Shown here: in pieces, positions 16,847-26,948 of the stretch
Numbering within the stretch: position 1 is the stretch's first letter
How the letters are laid out: the number at the start of each line of letters is the position of its first letter
Assembly: GCF_008801915.1 (NCBI RefSeq)
Contig: NZ_VZOV01000006.1
Coordinates: forward strand, 62,001-126,000
Source: Cupriavidus gilardii
GTDB lineage: Bacteria; Pseudomonadota; Gammaproteobacteria; Burkholderiales; Burkholderiaceae
Direction of reading: 5' to 3'
Length of the DNA stretch: 64,000 bases
Position numbers and translations under genes: made by a program
The notes under the pieces: generated by a model
Told to the model about the DNA's origin: nothing
The model's input: the letters and a program-made list of their open reading frames with translations, nothing else
The model's database searches: none

Positions 16847-16979
16847 GAGTGCTTGCAAATGGCCCGCCGCAAATATAGCGCAGCCGTCCTAAACTTCCTA
16901 GCATCGTTGCAGAACAGACGGTCCATATGCAAGTCCGGCTGGACGAAGCAGCGGACCACTCGCCAGGAAGGACATCAAA

Positions 16980-17678
16980 ATGATTGAAATTCGCAAGTCC
17001 GCAGAACGCGGTTACGCCGACCATGGTTGGCTGCAGTCGTATCACAGCTTCTCGTTCGCCGACTACTTCGACCCGCGGCATGTGCAGTTCGGCCCGCTTC
17101 GAGTGATCAACGAAGACCGCGTCGCGCCCGGCATGGGCTTCGGCACCCATGGTCACCGCGACATGGAGATCATCAGCTATGTGCTGTCGGGCGAACTGGC
17201 GCACAAGGACAGCATCGGCAACGGCAGCGTGATCCGCCCCGGCGACGTGCAGCGGATGAGCGCCGGCACGGGCGTGCGGCACTCGGAGTACAACCACGCC
17301 GCGCACGACACCACGCACTTCCTGCAGATCTGGATCGTGCCCGATCGCAACGGCATCGAACCGGGCTACGAGGAGAAGCACTTCGACGCCGCCGACAAGC
17401 GCGGCCGGCTGCGCCTTGTCGGCAGCCCCGACGGTGCCGACGGCTCGGTGCGGATCCACCAGGACGTGCGTCTGTTTGCCGGCCTGTTCGACGGCGACGA
17501 GGCCGCCACGCTGGCGCTTGCCCCGGGACGGCGCGCCTATGTGCACGTCGCCCGCGGCGCCATCACGGTCAACGGCCAGGCGCTGGAGGCGGGCGACGCG
17601 GCCAAGCTCGAGGGCGTCGATGCGGTCAGCCTGGCACAGGGCGACGCCGCCGAGGTGCTGGTGTTCGATCTGCCGTGA
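16980..17678 (+). CDS. Pirin family protein (YhaK/quercetinase-like)
   Basis: 232 residues, bicupin. The N-terminal cupin holds the metal ligands in FGTHGHRDMEIISYVLSGEL and GTGVRHSEYN (His-x-His ... Glu ... His), matching YhaK/YhhW. YhhW has quercetin dioxygenase activity in vitro; biological roles are tied to redox sensing. A ribosome site AGGAAGGACATCAAA precedes the ATG. It is divergent from a LysR gene that probably controls it. Confidence 0.92.
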   Translation: MIEIRKSAERGYADHGWLQSYHSFSFADYFDPRHVQFGPLRVINEDRVAPGMGFGTHGHRDMEIISYVLSGELAHKDSIGNGSVIRPGDVQRMSAGTGVRHSEYNHAAHDTTHFLQIWIVPDRNGIEPGYEEKHFDAADKRGRLRLVGSPDGADGSVRIHQDVRLFAGLFDGDEAATLALAPGRRAYVHVARGAITVNGQALEAGDAAKLEGVDAVSLAQGDAAEVLVFDLP

Positions 17679-17861
17679 GGCGATGCCGTGATGCGCGACG
17701 CGCCGTCCCCGAAGCGCGGTGGCGGCGAGTCGTAACGGAAGGAAAGGGCGAGTCAGGCGGCGGAAGCGCTGTGCTATCTTCTCGCTATAGATAAGCGCCC
17801 GGGCCAGCACATGGTCCGGGACGGCCCGGCTGCACGCGCCGCCGCCTATTTCCGATCCGAG

Positions 17862-18854
17862 ATGACCTTCGTTTCCGTCCTTCTTGCGCTGATCGCCGAG
17901 CAGTTCCGCGCCCTGGGCCGCAACAATCCCATTTACGAAATGGTGCGCGCGCTCGCCGAACGCGCCGAGCGCGCCTTCGACACCGGCCGGCCGCGCGACG
18001 CGGCCCTGGCGTGGATGACGGTGGCGCTGCCGCTGACGCTGGCGGCGCTGGCGGTCCACCATCTGCTGGCGACGATCAGCGTGGCGCTGACGCTCGCCTG
18101 GAACGTGCTGCTGCTGTACCTGACGCTGGGCTTCCGCCAGTTCAGCCACTACTTCACCGATATCCACGACGCGCTGAACCGCGACGACCCGGCCACCGCC
18201 CGTGCCCTGCTGCACGAGTGGACCGGGCTCGATACCGTCGACATGCCGGTCAGCGAGATCGTCCGTCACACGCTCGAGGCGGCCATCGTCGCGGTGCACC
18301 GGCATGTGTTCGGCGTGTTCTTCTGGTTCCTGCTGCCGATCGGCCCGGCCGGCGTGGTGCTGTACCGCGTCGCCGAATACCTGTCGCGGCAATGGAATCT
18401 GCCGTCGTCCGAGCGCAGCCCGGCGTTCGGCCGCTTTGCCGCGCGCGCCTTCCATCTGATGGACTGGGTGCCGTCGCGGCTCACCGCGATCGGCTTTGCG
18501 ATCGTCGGCAACTTCGAGGATGCGGTCTACGCCTGGCGCAACCATGCGCGCAAGTGGCGCGACGAGACCAACGGCATCCTGCTGGCCAGCGGCGGCGGCG
18601 CGCTCGGCGTGCGGCTCGGCACGCCGCTGCCCGAGGACGACACCAGCGTGGTGCTGGCCACCCCGGGCACCGGCGCCGCGTTCGACTATGTGCCTGGCAT
18701 GGAGGATGACGGTGCGCCGGAGCCGGCCGCGCCGGAGCTCGGCGCCGATCCCGGCGTACGGGCGCTGCAGTCGGCGGTCGGCCTGGTCTGGCGCGCGGTG
18801 GTGCTGTGGATGCTGCTGCTGGCGATGCTGTCGCTGGCCAGCTGGGTCGGCTGA
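17862..18854 (+). CDS. CobD/CbiB-family membrane protein
   Basis: 330 residues with an N-terminal FVSVLLALIAEQFRAL membrane helix, further segments around 55-95 and 135-170, and a last one at the C-terminus (VLWMLLLAMLSLASW). It resembles the CobD/CbiB superfamily seen in beta-proteobacteria outside cobalamin clusters. No cobalamin genes are near, so adenosylcobinamide-phosphate synthase activity should not be assumed. ATG at 17862 is preferred; an upstream GTG frame would add 17 residues. Confidence 0.75.
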   Translation: MTFVSVLLALIAEQFRALGRNNPIYEMVRALAERAERAFDTGRPRDAALAWMTVALPLTLAALAVHHLLATISVALTLAWNVLLLYLTLGFRQFSHYFTDIHDALNRDDPATARALLHEWTGLDTVDMPVSEIVRHTLEAAIVAVHRHVFGVFFWFLLPIGPAGVVLYRVAEYLSRQWNLPSSERSPAFGRFAARAFHLMDWVPSRLTAIGFAIVGNFEDAVYAWRNHARKWRDETNGILLASGGGALGVRLGTPLPEDDTSVVLATPGTGAAFDYVPGMEDDGAPEPAAPELGADPGVRALQSAVGLVWRAVVLWMLLLAMLSLASWVG

Positions 18855-18947
18855 GGTTCGCCCAGGGGTACGGCCAAGCTTGGGGGCAAGTTCCGGCAGG
18901 CCGGGAGGGCGGCCGGAACAGCGGCCGGAACAGGTCTCGCCTCCGAT

Positions 18948-19253
18948 TCACGGCCGCGGGCTGCCGCACTGCCAGCAGGCGCCGAACTGCGCCTCGTGCC
19001 ATTCCCCGCAGCGCGCGCAGTGCCAGCGCGGCCCCGGCGCCGGATTGGCCGCGGCATCGAGCACGGCCCACGCTTCCTCTTCGCGCGCATCGTCGAGCAG
19101 CCACACCTGCGGCGCGCTCTCCTGAAACGGAATATCGCCGGTCGCGCCGGCCAGCCACGTATTGCGCAATTGCGCGCGGATGCCCGCGGCCAGCAGCAGA
19201 TTGCGGCAATGGGCCGCATGCACCAGCGAGGGCGTCGACAGCAGCAGTTTCAT
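18948..19253 (-). CDS. DUF2007-family small protein with zinc ribbon
   Basis: 101 residues. Residues 1-~68 (MKLLLSTPSLVHAAHCRNLLLAAGIRA..VWLLDDAREEEAWAVL) match DUF2007, a small ferredoxin-like domain related to PII-like signal proteins. The C-terminus carries CARC..CWQC (about 78-97), a likely zinc ribbon. Function is unknown. Start at 19253 was chosen at the beginning of the domain. Convergent with the CobD-like gene. Confidence 0.8.
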   Translation of the reverse strand: MKLLLSTPSLVHAAHCRNLLLAAGIRAQLRNTWLAGATGDIPFQESAPQVWLLDDAREEEAWAVLDAAANPAPGPRWHCARCGEWHEAQFGACWQCGSPRP

Positions 19254-19327
19254 CGGCGTCACCGGCAGTGGGGATGCTTCAGACCTTAGCACGGGCGCGC
19301 CGACATGGCGCAAGACGTGGGTGTCCG

Positions 19328-19352
19328 CCCCTCTCCCGCAAGCGGGAGAGGG
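19328..19352. repeat. Dispersed palindromic repeat, family B
   Basis: CCCTCTCCCGC-AA-GCGGGAGAGGG between the DUF2007 and rsgA genes. Related copies at 23466, 26421 and 44415, all intergenic. Confidence 0.7.
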
Positions 19353-19404
19353 AGTCCCTCGTCGCTTCAACGAGCTCCGTTGCTGTCCGCCGAACGCGGC
19401 ACTG

Positions 19405-20391
19405 CTACCACGGCTTCTGCTGCCGCGACTCGTGCAGCAGCTGCAGATACAGCTGATGCCGCCGCGGCGCGATGCCGCCGGCTTCGACCGACGCCAGCAC
19501 GCCGCAGCCCGGCTCGTTGATATGGTGGCAGTTGTAGAAGCGGCATTCGGTCAGCCGCGGGCGGAATTCGGGGAAGGCGCGCTCGAGCATGCCTTCGGAC
19601 AGATGGTGCAGGCCGAACTCCTGGAAGCCGGGCGAATCGATCAGGCTGCCGCCCTGGCCCCAGTCGTCGGGCAGGTGATACAGCCGCGTGAAGGTCGTGG
19701 TGTGCTTGCCCGAATCGAGCTTGGCCGAGATCTCGCGCGTCTGCGCCTCGACGCCGGGAATCAGCAGGTTCAGCAGCGACGACTTGCCCATGCCGGACTG
19801 CCCGATCAGGATCGTCGCGCGCCCCGCGGTCAGCGGACGCAGCTGCGCCAGCGCGTCGTCGGGATTGCCGTGCACCGACAGCTCGACGGTGCGATAGCCC
19901 AGCTGCCGGTACAGCGTCAGCCGGCGCCGGGCCTCCTCCAGCCGTTCGGTCAGATCGGTCTTGTTCAGCAGGATCAGCGGCGCGATCTCCAGCGCCTCGG
20001 CGGACACCAGCGCGCGGCCGAGCAGGTCCTCGGAGAAGCTCGGTTCGGTCGCCAGCACGATCGCGACCTGGTCGATATTGGCGGCCAGCAGCTTGGACTT
20101 GAACTGGTCGGAGCGGTGCAGCAGGTTGCGGCGCGGCTCGACCTCGACGATCACGCACTGGTCGGCCGCGGCGCGCTCCACGCGCACGCGGTCGCCGACC
20201 GCGCATTCGCTCTTCTTGCCGCGCGGAAACGCATGCATGCGCGTGCGCTCGCCATCGTCGAGCTCGATCACATAGTGGCGGCCGTGCGCGGCCACGATCA
20301 GCGCGGATTCGCGCGCGGCGGCGTTGGGCACGGCGCCGCCGGCGGGTCGGCGCTGGGCGTCGCCGCCGCGTAGTCGGGCGGGGCGGCTCAT
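19405..20391 (-). CDS. rsgA: Ribosome small-subunit-dependent GTPase A
   Basis: 328 residues. The circularly permuted GTPase order is clear: NKTD (143-146, G4) before GQSGMGKS (197-204, G1) and DSPGF (G3). An OB fold occupies residues ~25-90, and the C-terminal zinc knuckle is Cys283, Cys288, His290, Cys296. It checks the decoding centre during late 30S assembly. The ATG at 20391 overlaps the stop of the upstream M48 protease gene (ATGA 20388-20391), so they form a coupled pair. The frame continues far upstream only as a shadow of that gene. Confidence 0.95.
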   Translation of the reverse strand: MSRPARLRGGDAQRRPAGGAVPNAAARESALIVAAHGRHYVIELDDGERTRMHAFPRGKKSECAVGDRVRVERAAADQCVIVEVEPRRNLLHRSDQFKSKLLAANIDQVAIVLATEPSFSEDLLGRALVSAEALEIAPLILLNKTDLTERLEEARRRLTLYRQLGYRTVELSVHGNPDDALAQLRPLTAGRATILIGQSGMGKSSLLNLLIPGVEAQTREISAKLDSGKHTTTFTRLYHLPDDWGQGGSLIDSPGFQEFGLHHLSEGMLERAFPEFRPRLTECRFYNCHHINEPGCGVLASVEAGGIAPRRHQLYLQLLHESRQQKPW

Positions 20392-21635
20392 GCGTGCGCC
20401 AGCAGACGGTCGATGCGCTGCGCCGCGGGCGGGTGCGAGTAGTAGAAGGCGCTGTAGAGCGGATCTGGCGTCAGCGTCGAGGCGTTGTCCTTGTACAGCT
20501 TGACCAGCGCCGAGACCAGATGGCCCGCATCGGCATGCTCGGCGGCAAATGCATCGGCCTCGAACTCGTGCCGGCGCGAGGTCAGGCTCGACAGCGGTCC
20601 CAGCAGGAACGTGAATACCGGCAGCGTCAGGAAGAACAGCACCAGCGCCAGCGCGTGGCTGTCGGACATCAGGTTCGGCAGCACGCCCAGGCCGGTGTAG
20701 AACCACGCCTGCGTCGACAGCCAGCCGAGCAGCGCCAGGAAGGCCAGGCTCAGCGCGAACGTCACGACGATGCGCTTGACGATATGGCGCCGCTTGAAGT
20801 GGCCGAGCTCGTGCGCGAGCACGGCCTCGATCTCGTCGGCGTTCAGCCGCGACAGCAGCGTGTCGAAGAAGACGATGCGCTTGGCCGCGCCGAATCCGGT
20901 GAAATAGGCGTTGCCGTGCGCGCTGCGGCGCGAGCCGTCCATCACGAACAGGCCCTTGCTGGCGAAGCCGCAGCGGCGCATCAGCGCTTCGATGCGCTGC
21001 TTCAGCGTCTCGTCGGTCAGCGGCTCGAACTTGTTGAACAGCGGCGCGATCCAGGTCGGGAAGATCACCAGCAGCACCAGGTTGAAGCCCATCCAGACCA
21101 CCCAGGTCCACAGCCACCACCATGCGCCGGTCCGGTCCATCAGCCACAGCACCGCCAGCAGCAGCGGCAGGCCCAGCACCGCGGCGACCACCAGCATCTT
21201 GATGGTGTCGACCAGCCACAGCCGCCACGTCATCCGGTTGAAGCCGAAGCGCTGCTCGATGCCGAACTGCGCGTACAGCGTGAAGGGCAGCTCGGCCAGC
21301 CCGCCGATCAGCGCGACGCTGGCGATCAGCGCGACGCCATAGGCATAGCCCGGGCCGAAGGTGCCATACCAGAACTGATTCAGCCAGTGCAGGCCGCCGA
21401 GCAGCGTGAAGCCGATCAGCACGGCGGCGCCGGCCAGTACCTCGAGCATCGACAGCCGCGTGCGCGCGATCGTGTAGTCGGCGGCCTTGCGGTGCGCGGC
21501 CAGCGAGATCGTGTCGGCGAAGCGGGGCGGCACGGTGTCGCGATGCAGGCCGACATGGCGAACCTGGCGCGCGGCCAGCCACAGTTTGGTGAGCACCATC
21601 ACCACCAGGGCGACGAGAAAAAGCAGCGTGAACAT
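20388..21635 (-). CDS. M48-family membrane metalloprotease (Ste24/CAAX protease 1-like)
   Basis: 415 residues with about seven membrane segments. Zinc motif HELGH at 275-279 (VLAHELGHF) with a downstream glutamate in [10 protein letters not shown] (~350), plus [17 protein letters not shown]. The size and N-terminal helices match Ste24-type proteases rather than the shorter HtpX; the bacterial role is likely membrane protein quality control. Coupled to rsgA by a 4-bp overlap; this arrangement recurs in beta-proteobacteria. It is divergent from orn. Confidence 0.92.
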   Translation of the reverse strand: MFTLLFLVALVVMVLTKLWLAARQVRHVGLHRDTVPPRFADTISLAAHRKAADYTIARTRLSMLEVLAGAAVLIGFTLLGGLHWLNQFWYGTFGPGYAYGVALIASVALIGGLAELPFTLYAQFGIEQRFGFNRMTWRLWLVDTIKMLVVAAVLGLPLLLAVLWLMDRTGAWWWLWTWVVWMGFNLVLLVIFPTWIAPLFNKFEPLTDETLKQRIEALMRRCGFASKGLFVMDGSRRSAHGNAYFTGFGAAKRIVFFDTLLSRLNADEIEAVLAHELGHFKRRHIVKRIVVTFALSLAFLALLGWLSTQAWFYTGLGVLPNLMSDSHALALVLFFLTLPVFTFLLGPLSSLTSRRHEFEADAFAAEHADAGHLVSALVKLYKDNASTLTPDPLYSAFYYSHPPAAQRIDRLLAHA

Positions 21636-21757
21636 CGGGTCCTTGCCTTGTGGGGCGGTCTAGTGCCTTCGATATGCGAGAATTATATGACTTCGCGCCG
21701 GGCGGCCGTCCGTGCCGCGAAGCCACCATCCCTCCCGAACGATCCTCACGCAGTCCG

Positions 21758-22438
21758 ATGACAAGCTCCAGCCCCGCCGCCCCAGTCCCTGCGGCCCCCG
21801 CCGCTCCCGCCTCCGCCCCGGTTTCCGCCACGCCCGTCAAGTCGGTCAAGAGCGAAAACAATCTGGTCTGGCTCGATATGGAGATGACCGGGCTGTCCCC
21901 GGAGAACGACCGCATCATCGAGGTGGCGGTGGTGGTCACCGATTCCGAGCTGCATATCCTGGCCGAGGGCCCGGTGCTGGTGATCCATCAGGACGACGCC
22001 GTGCTCGACGCGATGGACAACTGGAACAAGGGCACCCATGGGCGCTCGGGCCTGATCGACAAGGTCAAGGCCTCGACGCTGACCGAGGCGCAGGCCGAAG
22101 CCGAACTGCTCGCCTTCCTCAAGCGCTGGGTGCCGGCCGGCAAGTCGCCGATGTGCGGCAATTCGATCTGCCAGGACCGCCGCTTCATGGCGCGCTACAT
22201 GCCCAAGCTCGAGGCGTTCTTCCACTATCGCAATCTCGACGTGTCGACGCTGAAGGAGCTGTGCAAGCGCTGGGAGCCGGCGATCCACAAGGGCTTCATC
22301 AAGCGGCAGCTGCATACGGCGCTGGCCGATATCCTCGAGTCGATCGAGGAGCTGCGCTACTACCGCACGCATTTCATTCGCAGCAGCCAGCAGGCGACGC
22401 CGGCGCCGGACGCGGCCGGCTCCACCGGCGCCGTCTGA
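21758..22438 (+). CDS. orn: Oligoribonuclease
   Basis: 226 residues; the catalytic core begins at [13 protein letters not shown] (~35) with DEDDh residues Asp and Glu in DMEMTG and later [11 protein letters not shown] and HTALADI. It degrades di- to pentaribonucleotides, including pGpG. E. coli Orn has 181 residues; the N-terminal ~32 residues here are an Ala/Pro/Ser/Val-rich extension, and the C-terminus has a similar tail. ATG 21758 is the first plausible start after a non-homologous open stretch. Confidence 0.95.
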   Translation: MTSSSPAAPVPAAPAAPASAPVSATPVKSVKSENNLVWLDMEMTGLSPENDRIIEVAVVVTDSELHILAEGPVLVIHQDDAVLDAMDNWNKGTHGRSGLIDKVKASTLTEAQAEAELLAFLKRWVPAGKSPMCGNSICQDRRFMARYMPKLEAFFHYRNLDVSTLKELCKRWEPAIHKGFIKRQLHTALADILESIEELRYYRTHFIRSSQQATPAPDAAGSTGAV

Positions 22439-22449
22439 CGCCGCAGTTC

Positions 22450-22519
22450 GTCGTTCCCGCGAACGCGGGAACCCGGTGACTGGCGATGAGCCGCCGCGTT
22501 CCCGCCTGCGCGGGGACGA
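22450..22519. repeat. Dispersed palindromic repeat, family A, two arms
   Basis: Arms GTTCCCGCGAACGCGGGAAC (22453-22472) and GTTCCCGCCTGCGCGGGGAC (22498-22516) between orn and the AEC transporter gene. Confidence 0.75.
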
Positions 22520-22561
22520 CAGGCATCGCGCCTCGATTCGACCCTTCCTCCCCATCCCGCC

Positions 22562-23443
22562 ATGCTTGAGCGCATCGTCTCGATCATCACGCCGGTCATC
22601 CTGATCATCCTGGTCGGCTGGCTGTACGGGCGCAAGGCCCATCCCGACATGGCGGGCATCAACCGCGCGACGCTCGACGTGATCGCGCCGCTGCTGGTGG
22701 TGTCCGCCTTCGTCAGCAAGGAGTTCGTGCTGGCCGATCAAGTGGCGCTGCTGGCCTGCGCGGTGGGCGTGGTGCTGGGCTCGGGGCTGCTGGCGCTGGG
22801 CGCGGCGCGGCTGATGGGCGCGGACCCGCGCACCTTCGTGCCGCCGATGATGTTCAACAACTCGGGCAACATGGGGCTGCCGCTGTCGGTGTTCGCCTTC
22901 GGGCCCGCCGGGCTGGCCCCCGCGGTGGCGCTGTTCGCGGCCTCCAACCTGATGCATTTCACGCTGGGGCTGAAGATCGTCAACCGCCATGCCTCGCTCG
23001 CGCAGATCTCGCGCAACCCGATGGTGCTGGCGACGATCGCCGGCGTCGGCCTGTCGCTGGCGCGGCCGTGGTTCGCGCTGCCCGATCCGGTCTATCAATC
23101 GATCAAGCTGCTGGGCGACGCCACCGTGCCGCTGATGCTGTTCGCGCTCGGCGTGCGGATGAAGGACGTCAATCTGCGCAACTGGGGCATGGGGCTGGCC
23201 GGCGCGGTGATCTGCCCGCTGACGGGCATCACTTGCGCGCTGGCGCTGGCGGCGGTGGTGCCGCTGACCGAACTGCAGCGCGGCCTGCTGTTCGTGTTTG
23301 CCGCGCTGCCGCCGGCCGTGCTGAACTTCCTGGTGGCCGATCATTTCCGGCAGGAGCCGGACCAGGTCGCGTCGATCGTGCTGCTGGGCAATATTGCCGC
23401 GGTGGTGTTCGTGCCGGTCGGGCTCTACCTGGGTTTGCGGTAG
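22562..23443 (+). CDS. AEC-family transporter (auxin efflux carrier superfamily)
   Basis: 293 residues, about ten membrane segments in two repeats. Family features: NNSGNMGLPL in the first half and GDATVPLMLFALG in the second, the crossover regions of the bile-acid/arsenite-like fold. Bacterial members move malonate, malate or other organic acids; the substrate is unknown. Stands alone between two palindromic repeats. Confidence 0.88.
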   Translation: MLERIVSIITPVILIILVGWLYGRKAHPDMAGINRATLDVIAPLLVVSAFVSKEFVLADQVALLACAVGVVLGSGLLALGAARLMGADPRTFVPPMMFNNSGNMGLPLSVFAFGPAGLAPAVALFAASNLMHFTLGLKIVNRHASLAQISRNPMVLATIAGVGLSLARPWFALPDPVYQSIKLLGDATVPLMLFALGVRMKDVNLRNWGMGLAGAVICPLTGITCALALAAVVPLTELQRGLLFVFAALPPAVLNFLVADHFRQEPDQVASIVLLGNIAAVVFVPVGLYLGLR

Positions 23444-23465
23444 GGCGATCCGCGCGGAGGGGGCT

Positions 23466-23550
23466 GCCCTCTCCCGGAAGCCCTCTTCCCGAAGCCCTCT
23501 CCCCAGGCCCTCTCGCAAGCGGGGGCGGGGAGCGGGCGCCAGGCGCACGC
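23466..23550. repeat. Family B repeat, expanded copy
   Basis: Several direct copies of CCCTCTCCCGGAAG-like sequence followed by the matching GCAAGCGGGGGCGGGGAG arm, between the convergent AEC and mogA genes. Confidence 0.55.
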
Positions 23551-23623
23551 GGCCAGCGCTTTCGGTGTGCCCCTGTGCCGCGTGCGGGTGAGGGGCAGGG
23601 GCAGGGGCAGCCTCGGCGCGCGC

Positions 23624-24256
23624 TCAGCCCTTCTGCCGGATCGCGTGCTTGGGCCGCCAGGCCTTGACCACGGCCTCGTCGGTCTCGATGTAGGGGCCGC
23701 CGATCAGATCGATGCAGTACGGCACCGCGGCGAAGATGCCTTGCACCAGCGGCTTGCCGTCGTCGCCGCGCAGCCCTTCGAGCGTCTCGCGGATCGCGCG
23801 CGGCTGGCCCGGCAGGTTGATGATCAGCGCCGCATGGCTCGGCGTTTCGCGGATCACCGCCACCTGACGCGACAGGATCGCGGTCGGCACGAAATGCAGG
23901 CTGACCTGACGCATCTGCTCGCCGAAGCCAGGCATCTGCTTGGTGGCGACCGCCAGCGTGGCTTCGGGCGTCACGTCGCGGCGCGCGGGGCCGGTGCCGC
24001 CGGTGGTCAGCACCAGATCGCAGCCGGCCACGTCGACCAGCTCGATCAGCGTGCGAGAGATCTGCGCCTGCTCGTCGGGGATCAGCCGTTCCACGCCCTG
24101 CCACGGCGAGGTCAGCGTGCGGCCGAACCAGTCGCGCAGCGCGGGGATGCCTTCGTCCTGATAGGTGCCCGCGGAGGCGCGGTCGGAGATCGACACGAAG
24201 CCGACCAGCAGCTCGTCGGGATGGTTGCGGGCAATAGGCTGGGTGAGATCGCTCAT
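23624..24256 (-). CDS. mogA: Molybdopterin adenylyltransferase
   Basis: 210 residues. [19 protein letters not shown] at the N-terminus and [17 protein letters not shown], the MPT/ATP-binding loop, identify MogA. It adenylates molybdopterin before molybdate insertion. The C-terminal ~35 residues ([17 protein letters not shown]) agree with the longer MogA form. ATGA overlap at 24253-24256 couples it to darP upstream. No other cofactor genes are near. Confidence 0.94.
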   Translation of the reverse strand: MSDLTQPIARNHPDELLVGFVSISDRASAGTYQDEGIPALRDWFGRTLTSPWQGVERLIPDEQAQISRTLIELVDVAGCDLVLTTGGTGPARRDVTPEATLAVATKQMPGFGEQMRQVSLHFVPTAILSRQVAVIRETPSHAALIINLPGQPRAIRETLEGLRGDDGKPLVQGIFAAVPYCIDLIGGPYIETDEAVVKAWRPKHAIRQKG

Positions 24257-24876
24257 GCGGGCTCCTGGTCCTCTCCGGTTGACGGCGCGGCGGGTGCCGC
24301 GCCGGGCTGTTCGCGCGCCTCGAGCGCGCTCTTGATGGCCTGGAACAGCTCGCGGAAATGCTTCGGGGGCTTGGCCAGCTGCTGCTCCTTGCGAGCGTTG
24401 CGGATCAGGCTGCGCAGCGCCTGCACGTCGACGGCCGGATGCTCGGCGAGGAAGCGCGTCAGCGCCTCGTCGTCCTTGAGCAGCAGCTCGCGCCAGCGCT
24501 CGATCAGATGCAGACGTGCGGTCTCGGCCTTGCTGGTGCCCTTGAAACCGTCCAGGGCGCGCCGGATCGCATCGATCTCGTCGTCGTTCAGGCCGCGCAT
24601 CACCTTGCCGACATACTGCATCTGGCGGCGCTTGCCTTCGTGGCTGGTAATGCGGCGGGCCTCGCGGATCGCGTCCTCGAGCACCTCGGGCATCGGCACG
24701 CGCGCCAGCCGGTCCTTGGGCAGCGCCTCGAGCTCGCTGCCCAGGTCCTGCAGCGCATGCATGTCGCGCTTGCGCTGCGACTTGCTCTTGGGCGTATCGT
24801 CTTCGGGCTCGGGGGCGAAGGCGCCGGGAAAGCCGGCGCCGGGGGAGTGGCGGGGATGTCGCGTCATGGGCGGCAT
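24253..24876 (-). CDS. darP: Ribosome biogenesis factor DarP (YjgA/DUF615)
   Basis: 207 residues. Conserved features: [53 protein letters not shown], both highly basic, as in YjgA, which binds 50S precursors. Residues 1-~27 are a variable proline-rich lead. A second ATG at 24867 is equally possible. Overlaps mogA by 4 bp. Confidence 0.92.
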   Translation of the reverse strand: MPPMTRHPRHSPGAGFPGAFAPEPEDDTPKSKSQRKRDMHALQDLGSELEALPKDRLARVPMPEVLEDAIREARRITSHEGKRRQMQYVGKVMRGLNDDEIDAIRRALDGFKGTSKAETARLHLIERWRELLLKDDEALTRFLAEHPAVDVQALRSLIRNARKEQQLAKPPKHFRELFQAIKSALEAREQPGAAPAAPSTGEDQEPA

Positions 24877-25006
24877 TTTATCTTGCTATGATTCCCGTTT
24901 GGGTTTCCGTTTGCCCTTCCCGGCTCCCATGGCGCCCCGGCTCGCCGCCGGAATCGCCTCTGCTACGCCCCCGACCTTCGCCAGACCTACCAGGCCAGAC
25001 TTACGC

Positions 25007-26377
25007 ATGTCCGATCTCATGACCGACCAGAACGTCCACTTCACCTACACCCAGGCGCAACTGAGCGAAATGGCAGCCGACGTGCTGCGCGTCGCCCGCG
25101 AACTGGGCGCCACCGATGCCGCTACCGAGATTTCAGAGGGCAGCGGCCTGTCGGTCTCGGTGCGCAAGGGCGAGGTCGAGACGATCGAGCAGAACCGCGA
25201 CAAGGTGGTCGGCGTGACCGTGATGATCGGCAAGCGGCGCGGCAATGCCAGCACGTCGGACTTCTCGCCGGCCGCGCTGCGCGCCACCGCCGAGGCTGCC
25301 TACAACATTGCGCGCTTCACCGCCGAAGACGACTGCGCGGGCCTGGCCGAAGAGGAGCTGCTCGAACGCGATCCGCTCGACCTGGACCTGTTCCACCCGT
25401 GGGCCATCGACGCCGAGCAGGCCATCGAGATCGCGCGCCGCGCCGAGGCCGCGGCCTTCGCGGTGTCGCCGCGCATCCGCAACAGCGACGGCGCCAGCGT
25501 GTCGGCGCAGCATTCGCAGTTCGTGCTGGCCACCACGCGCGGCTTCGTCGGCGGCTATCCGTATTCCCGCCATTTCGTCTCGTGCGCGCCGATCGCCGGC
25601 AGCGGCGGCGGCATGCAGCGCGACGACTGGTATTCGTCCAAGCGCGCGCCCGAGGCGCTGGCCGAGCCCGAAGCGATCGGCCGCTACGCCGCCGAACGGG
25701 CGCTGGCGCGGCTGCATGCGCGCAAGCTGTCGACGCGCCGCTGCCCGGTGCTGTTCGAAGCCCCGCTGGCGGCGGGGCTGCTCGGCGCCTTCGTGCAGGC
25801 GGTCTCGGGCGGCGCGCTGTATCGCAAGTCGACCTTCCTGTACGACACGCTGGGCAAGGCCGTGTTCGCGCCCCATATCGACATCCACGAGCGTCCTCAC
25901 GTGCCGGGCGCGATGGGCAGCGCGCCGTTCGACGAGGAGGGCGTCAGGACCCGCGCGCGCGACGTGGTGCGCGACGGCGTGGTGCAGGGCTATTTCCTGT
26001 CGACCTATTCGGCCCGCAAGCTCGGCATGCAGACCACCGGCAACGCCGGCGGCTCGCACAACCTGGCGCTGACCAGCAAGCTGACGCAGCCGGGCGACGA
26101 TTTCCCGGCGATGCTGCGCAAGCTGGGCACCGGCCTGCTGGTGACGGAACTGATGGGGCAGGGCGTCAACTACGTGACCGGCGACTATTCGCGCGGCGCC
26201 TCGGGCTACTGGGTCGAGAACGGCGTGATCCAGTACCCGGTCGAGGAAATCACGATCGCCGGCAACATGGCCGAGATGTTCCGCCAGATCGTCGCCATCG
26301 GCGCCGACACGCTGGTGCGCGGCACCAAGGAGACCGGCTCGATCCTGATCGAGCAGATGACGATTGCGGGGAATTGA
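25007..26377 (+). CDS. pmbA: Metalloprotease PmbA/TldE
   Basis: 456 residues; E. coli PmbA has 450. N-terminal RKGEVETIEQNRDKVVGVTV and C-terminal GTGLLVTELMGQGVN, TGDYSRGASGYWVENG are the family hallmarks. TldE/PmbA partners TldD in a heteromeric protease acting on CcdA and microcin precursors; zinc ligands are on TldD, which is not in this window. Start 25007 (MSDLMTDQ) or 25019 (MTDQ). Divergent from darP. Confidence 0.94.
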   Translation: MSDLMTDQNVHFTYTQAQLSEMAADVLRVARELGATDAATEISEGSGLSVSVRKGEVETIEQNRDKVVGVTVMIGKRRGNASTSDFSPAALRATAEAAYNIARFTAEDDCAGLAEEELLERDPLDLDLFHPWAIDAEQAIEIARRAEAAAFAVSPRIRNSDGASVSAQHSQFVLATTRGFVGGYPYSRHFVSCAPIAGSGGGMQRDDWYSSKRAPEALAEPEAIGRYAAERALARLHARKLSTRRCPVLFEAPLAAGLLGAFVQAVSGGALYRKSTFLYDTLGKAVFAPHIDIHERPHVPGAMGSAPFDEEGVRTRARDVVRDGVVQGYFLSTYSARKLGMQTTGNAGGSHNLALTSKLTQPGDDFPAMLRKLGTGLLVTELMGQGVNYVTGDYSRGASGYWVENGVIQYPVEEITIAGNMAEMFRQIVAIGADTLVRGTKETGSILIEQMTIAGN

Positions 26378-26420
26378 GGGGGCAGCTGGGCAGCAGTCGG
26401 GAAACCCGGCCCTCTGCCCA

Positions 26421-26446
26421 ACCCTCTCCCGTCAGCGGGAGAGGGG
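26421..26446. repeat. Family B palindromic repeat
   Basis: ACCCTCTCCC-GTCAGC-GGGAGAGGG, between convergent pmbA and folA; a half copy CCCTCTGCCC precedes it. Confidence 0.7.
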
Positions 26447-26456
26447 GAAACCCAGA

Positions 26457-26948
26457 TTACTCCGGCGCCCGTTCGTACGTCACGAACGCATAGTCGAAGC
26501 CGTTCGACTCCGAACGATGGCGCTCCCGTTCGGTGGCGATCCAGCGCCGCGGGTCGATCTCGGGGAAGTGCGCATCGCCCTCGATATCGGCGTCGATCTC
26601 GGTGACGATCAGCCGGTCGGCGCTGGGCAGCGCCTCGGCATAGAGCTGCGCGCCGCCGATCAGGAACACCTGCTCGACACCGACACACAGCCGCAGCGCA
26701 TCCTCGAGCGAGCACGCGGTTTCCGCGCCATCGAGCCGCAGTCCGGGATTGCGGCTCACCACGATATTGCGGCGGCCCGGCAGCGGCCGGCCGATCGATT
26801 CCCAGGTCTTGCGGCCCATGATTACTGGCGCGCCCATCGTGGTGCGCTTGAAGTGCGCCAGGTCCTCGGGCAGCCGCCACGGCAGCGTGTTGTCGCGGCC
26901 GATCACGCCATTGCGCGCGCGCGCGACGATCAGCGTCAGCAGCGTCAT
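26457..26948 (-). CDS. folA: Dihydrofolate reductase
   Basis: 163 residues. [45 protein letters not shown] and [13 protein letters not shown] are the standard folate- and NADPH-binding segments. It reduces dihydrofolate produced by thymidylate synthase. The start overlaps the thyA stop (ATGA 26945-26948), so thyA-folA is a translationally coupled pair. Confidence 0.97.
   Translation of the reverse strand: MTLLTLIVARARNGVIGRDNTLPWRLPEDLAHFKRTTMGAPVIMGRKTWESIGRPLPGRRNIVVSRNPGLRLDGAETACSLEDALRLCVGVEQVFLIGGAQLYAEALPSADRLIVTEIDADIEGDAHFPEIDPRRWIATERERHRSESNGFDYAFVTYERAPE

Noticed and set aside
17862..18854. Cobalamin biosynthesis enzyme CobD/CbiB
   Set aside because: Only superfamily-level similarity, with no cobalamin genes in the window; kept as a family name without a reaction.
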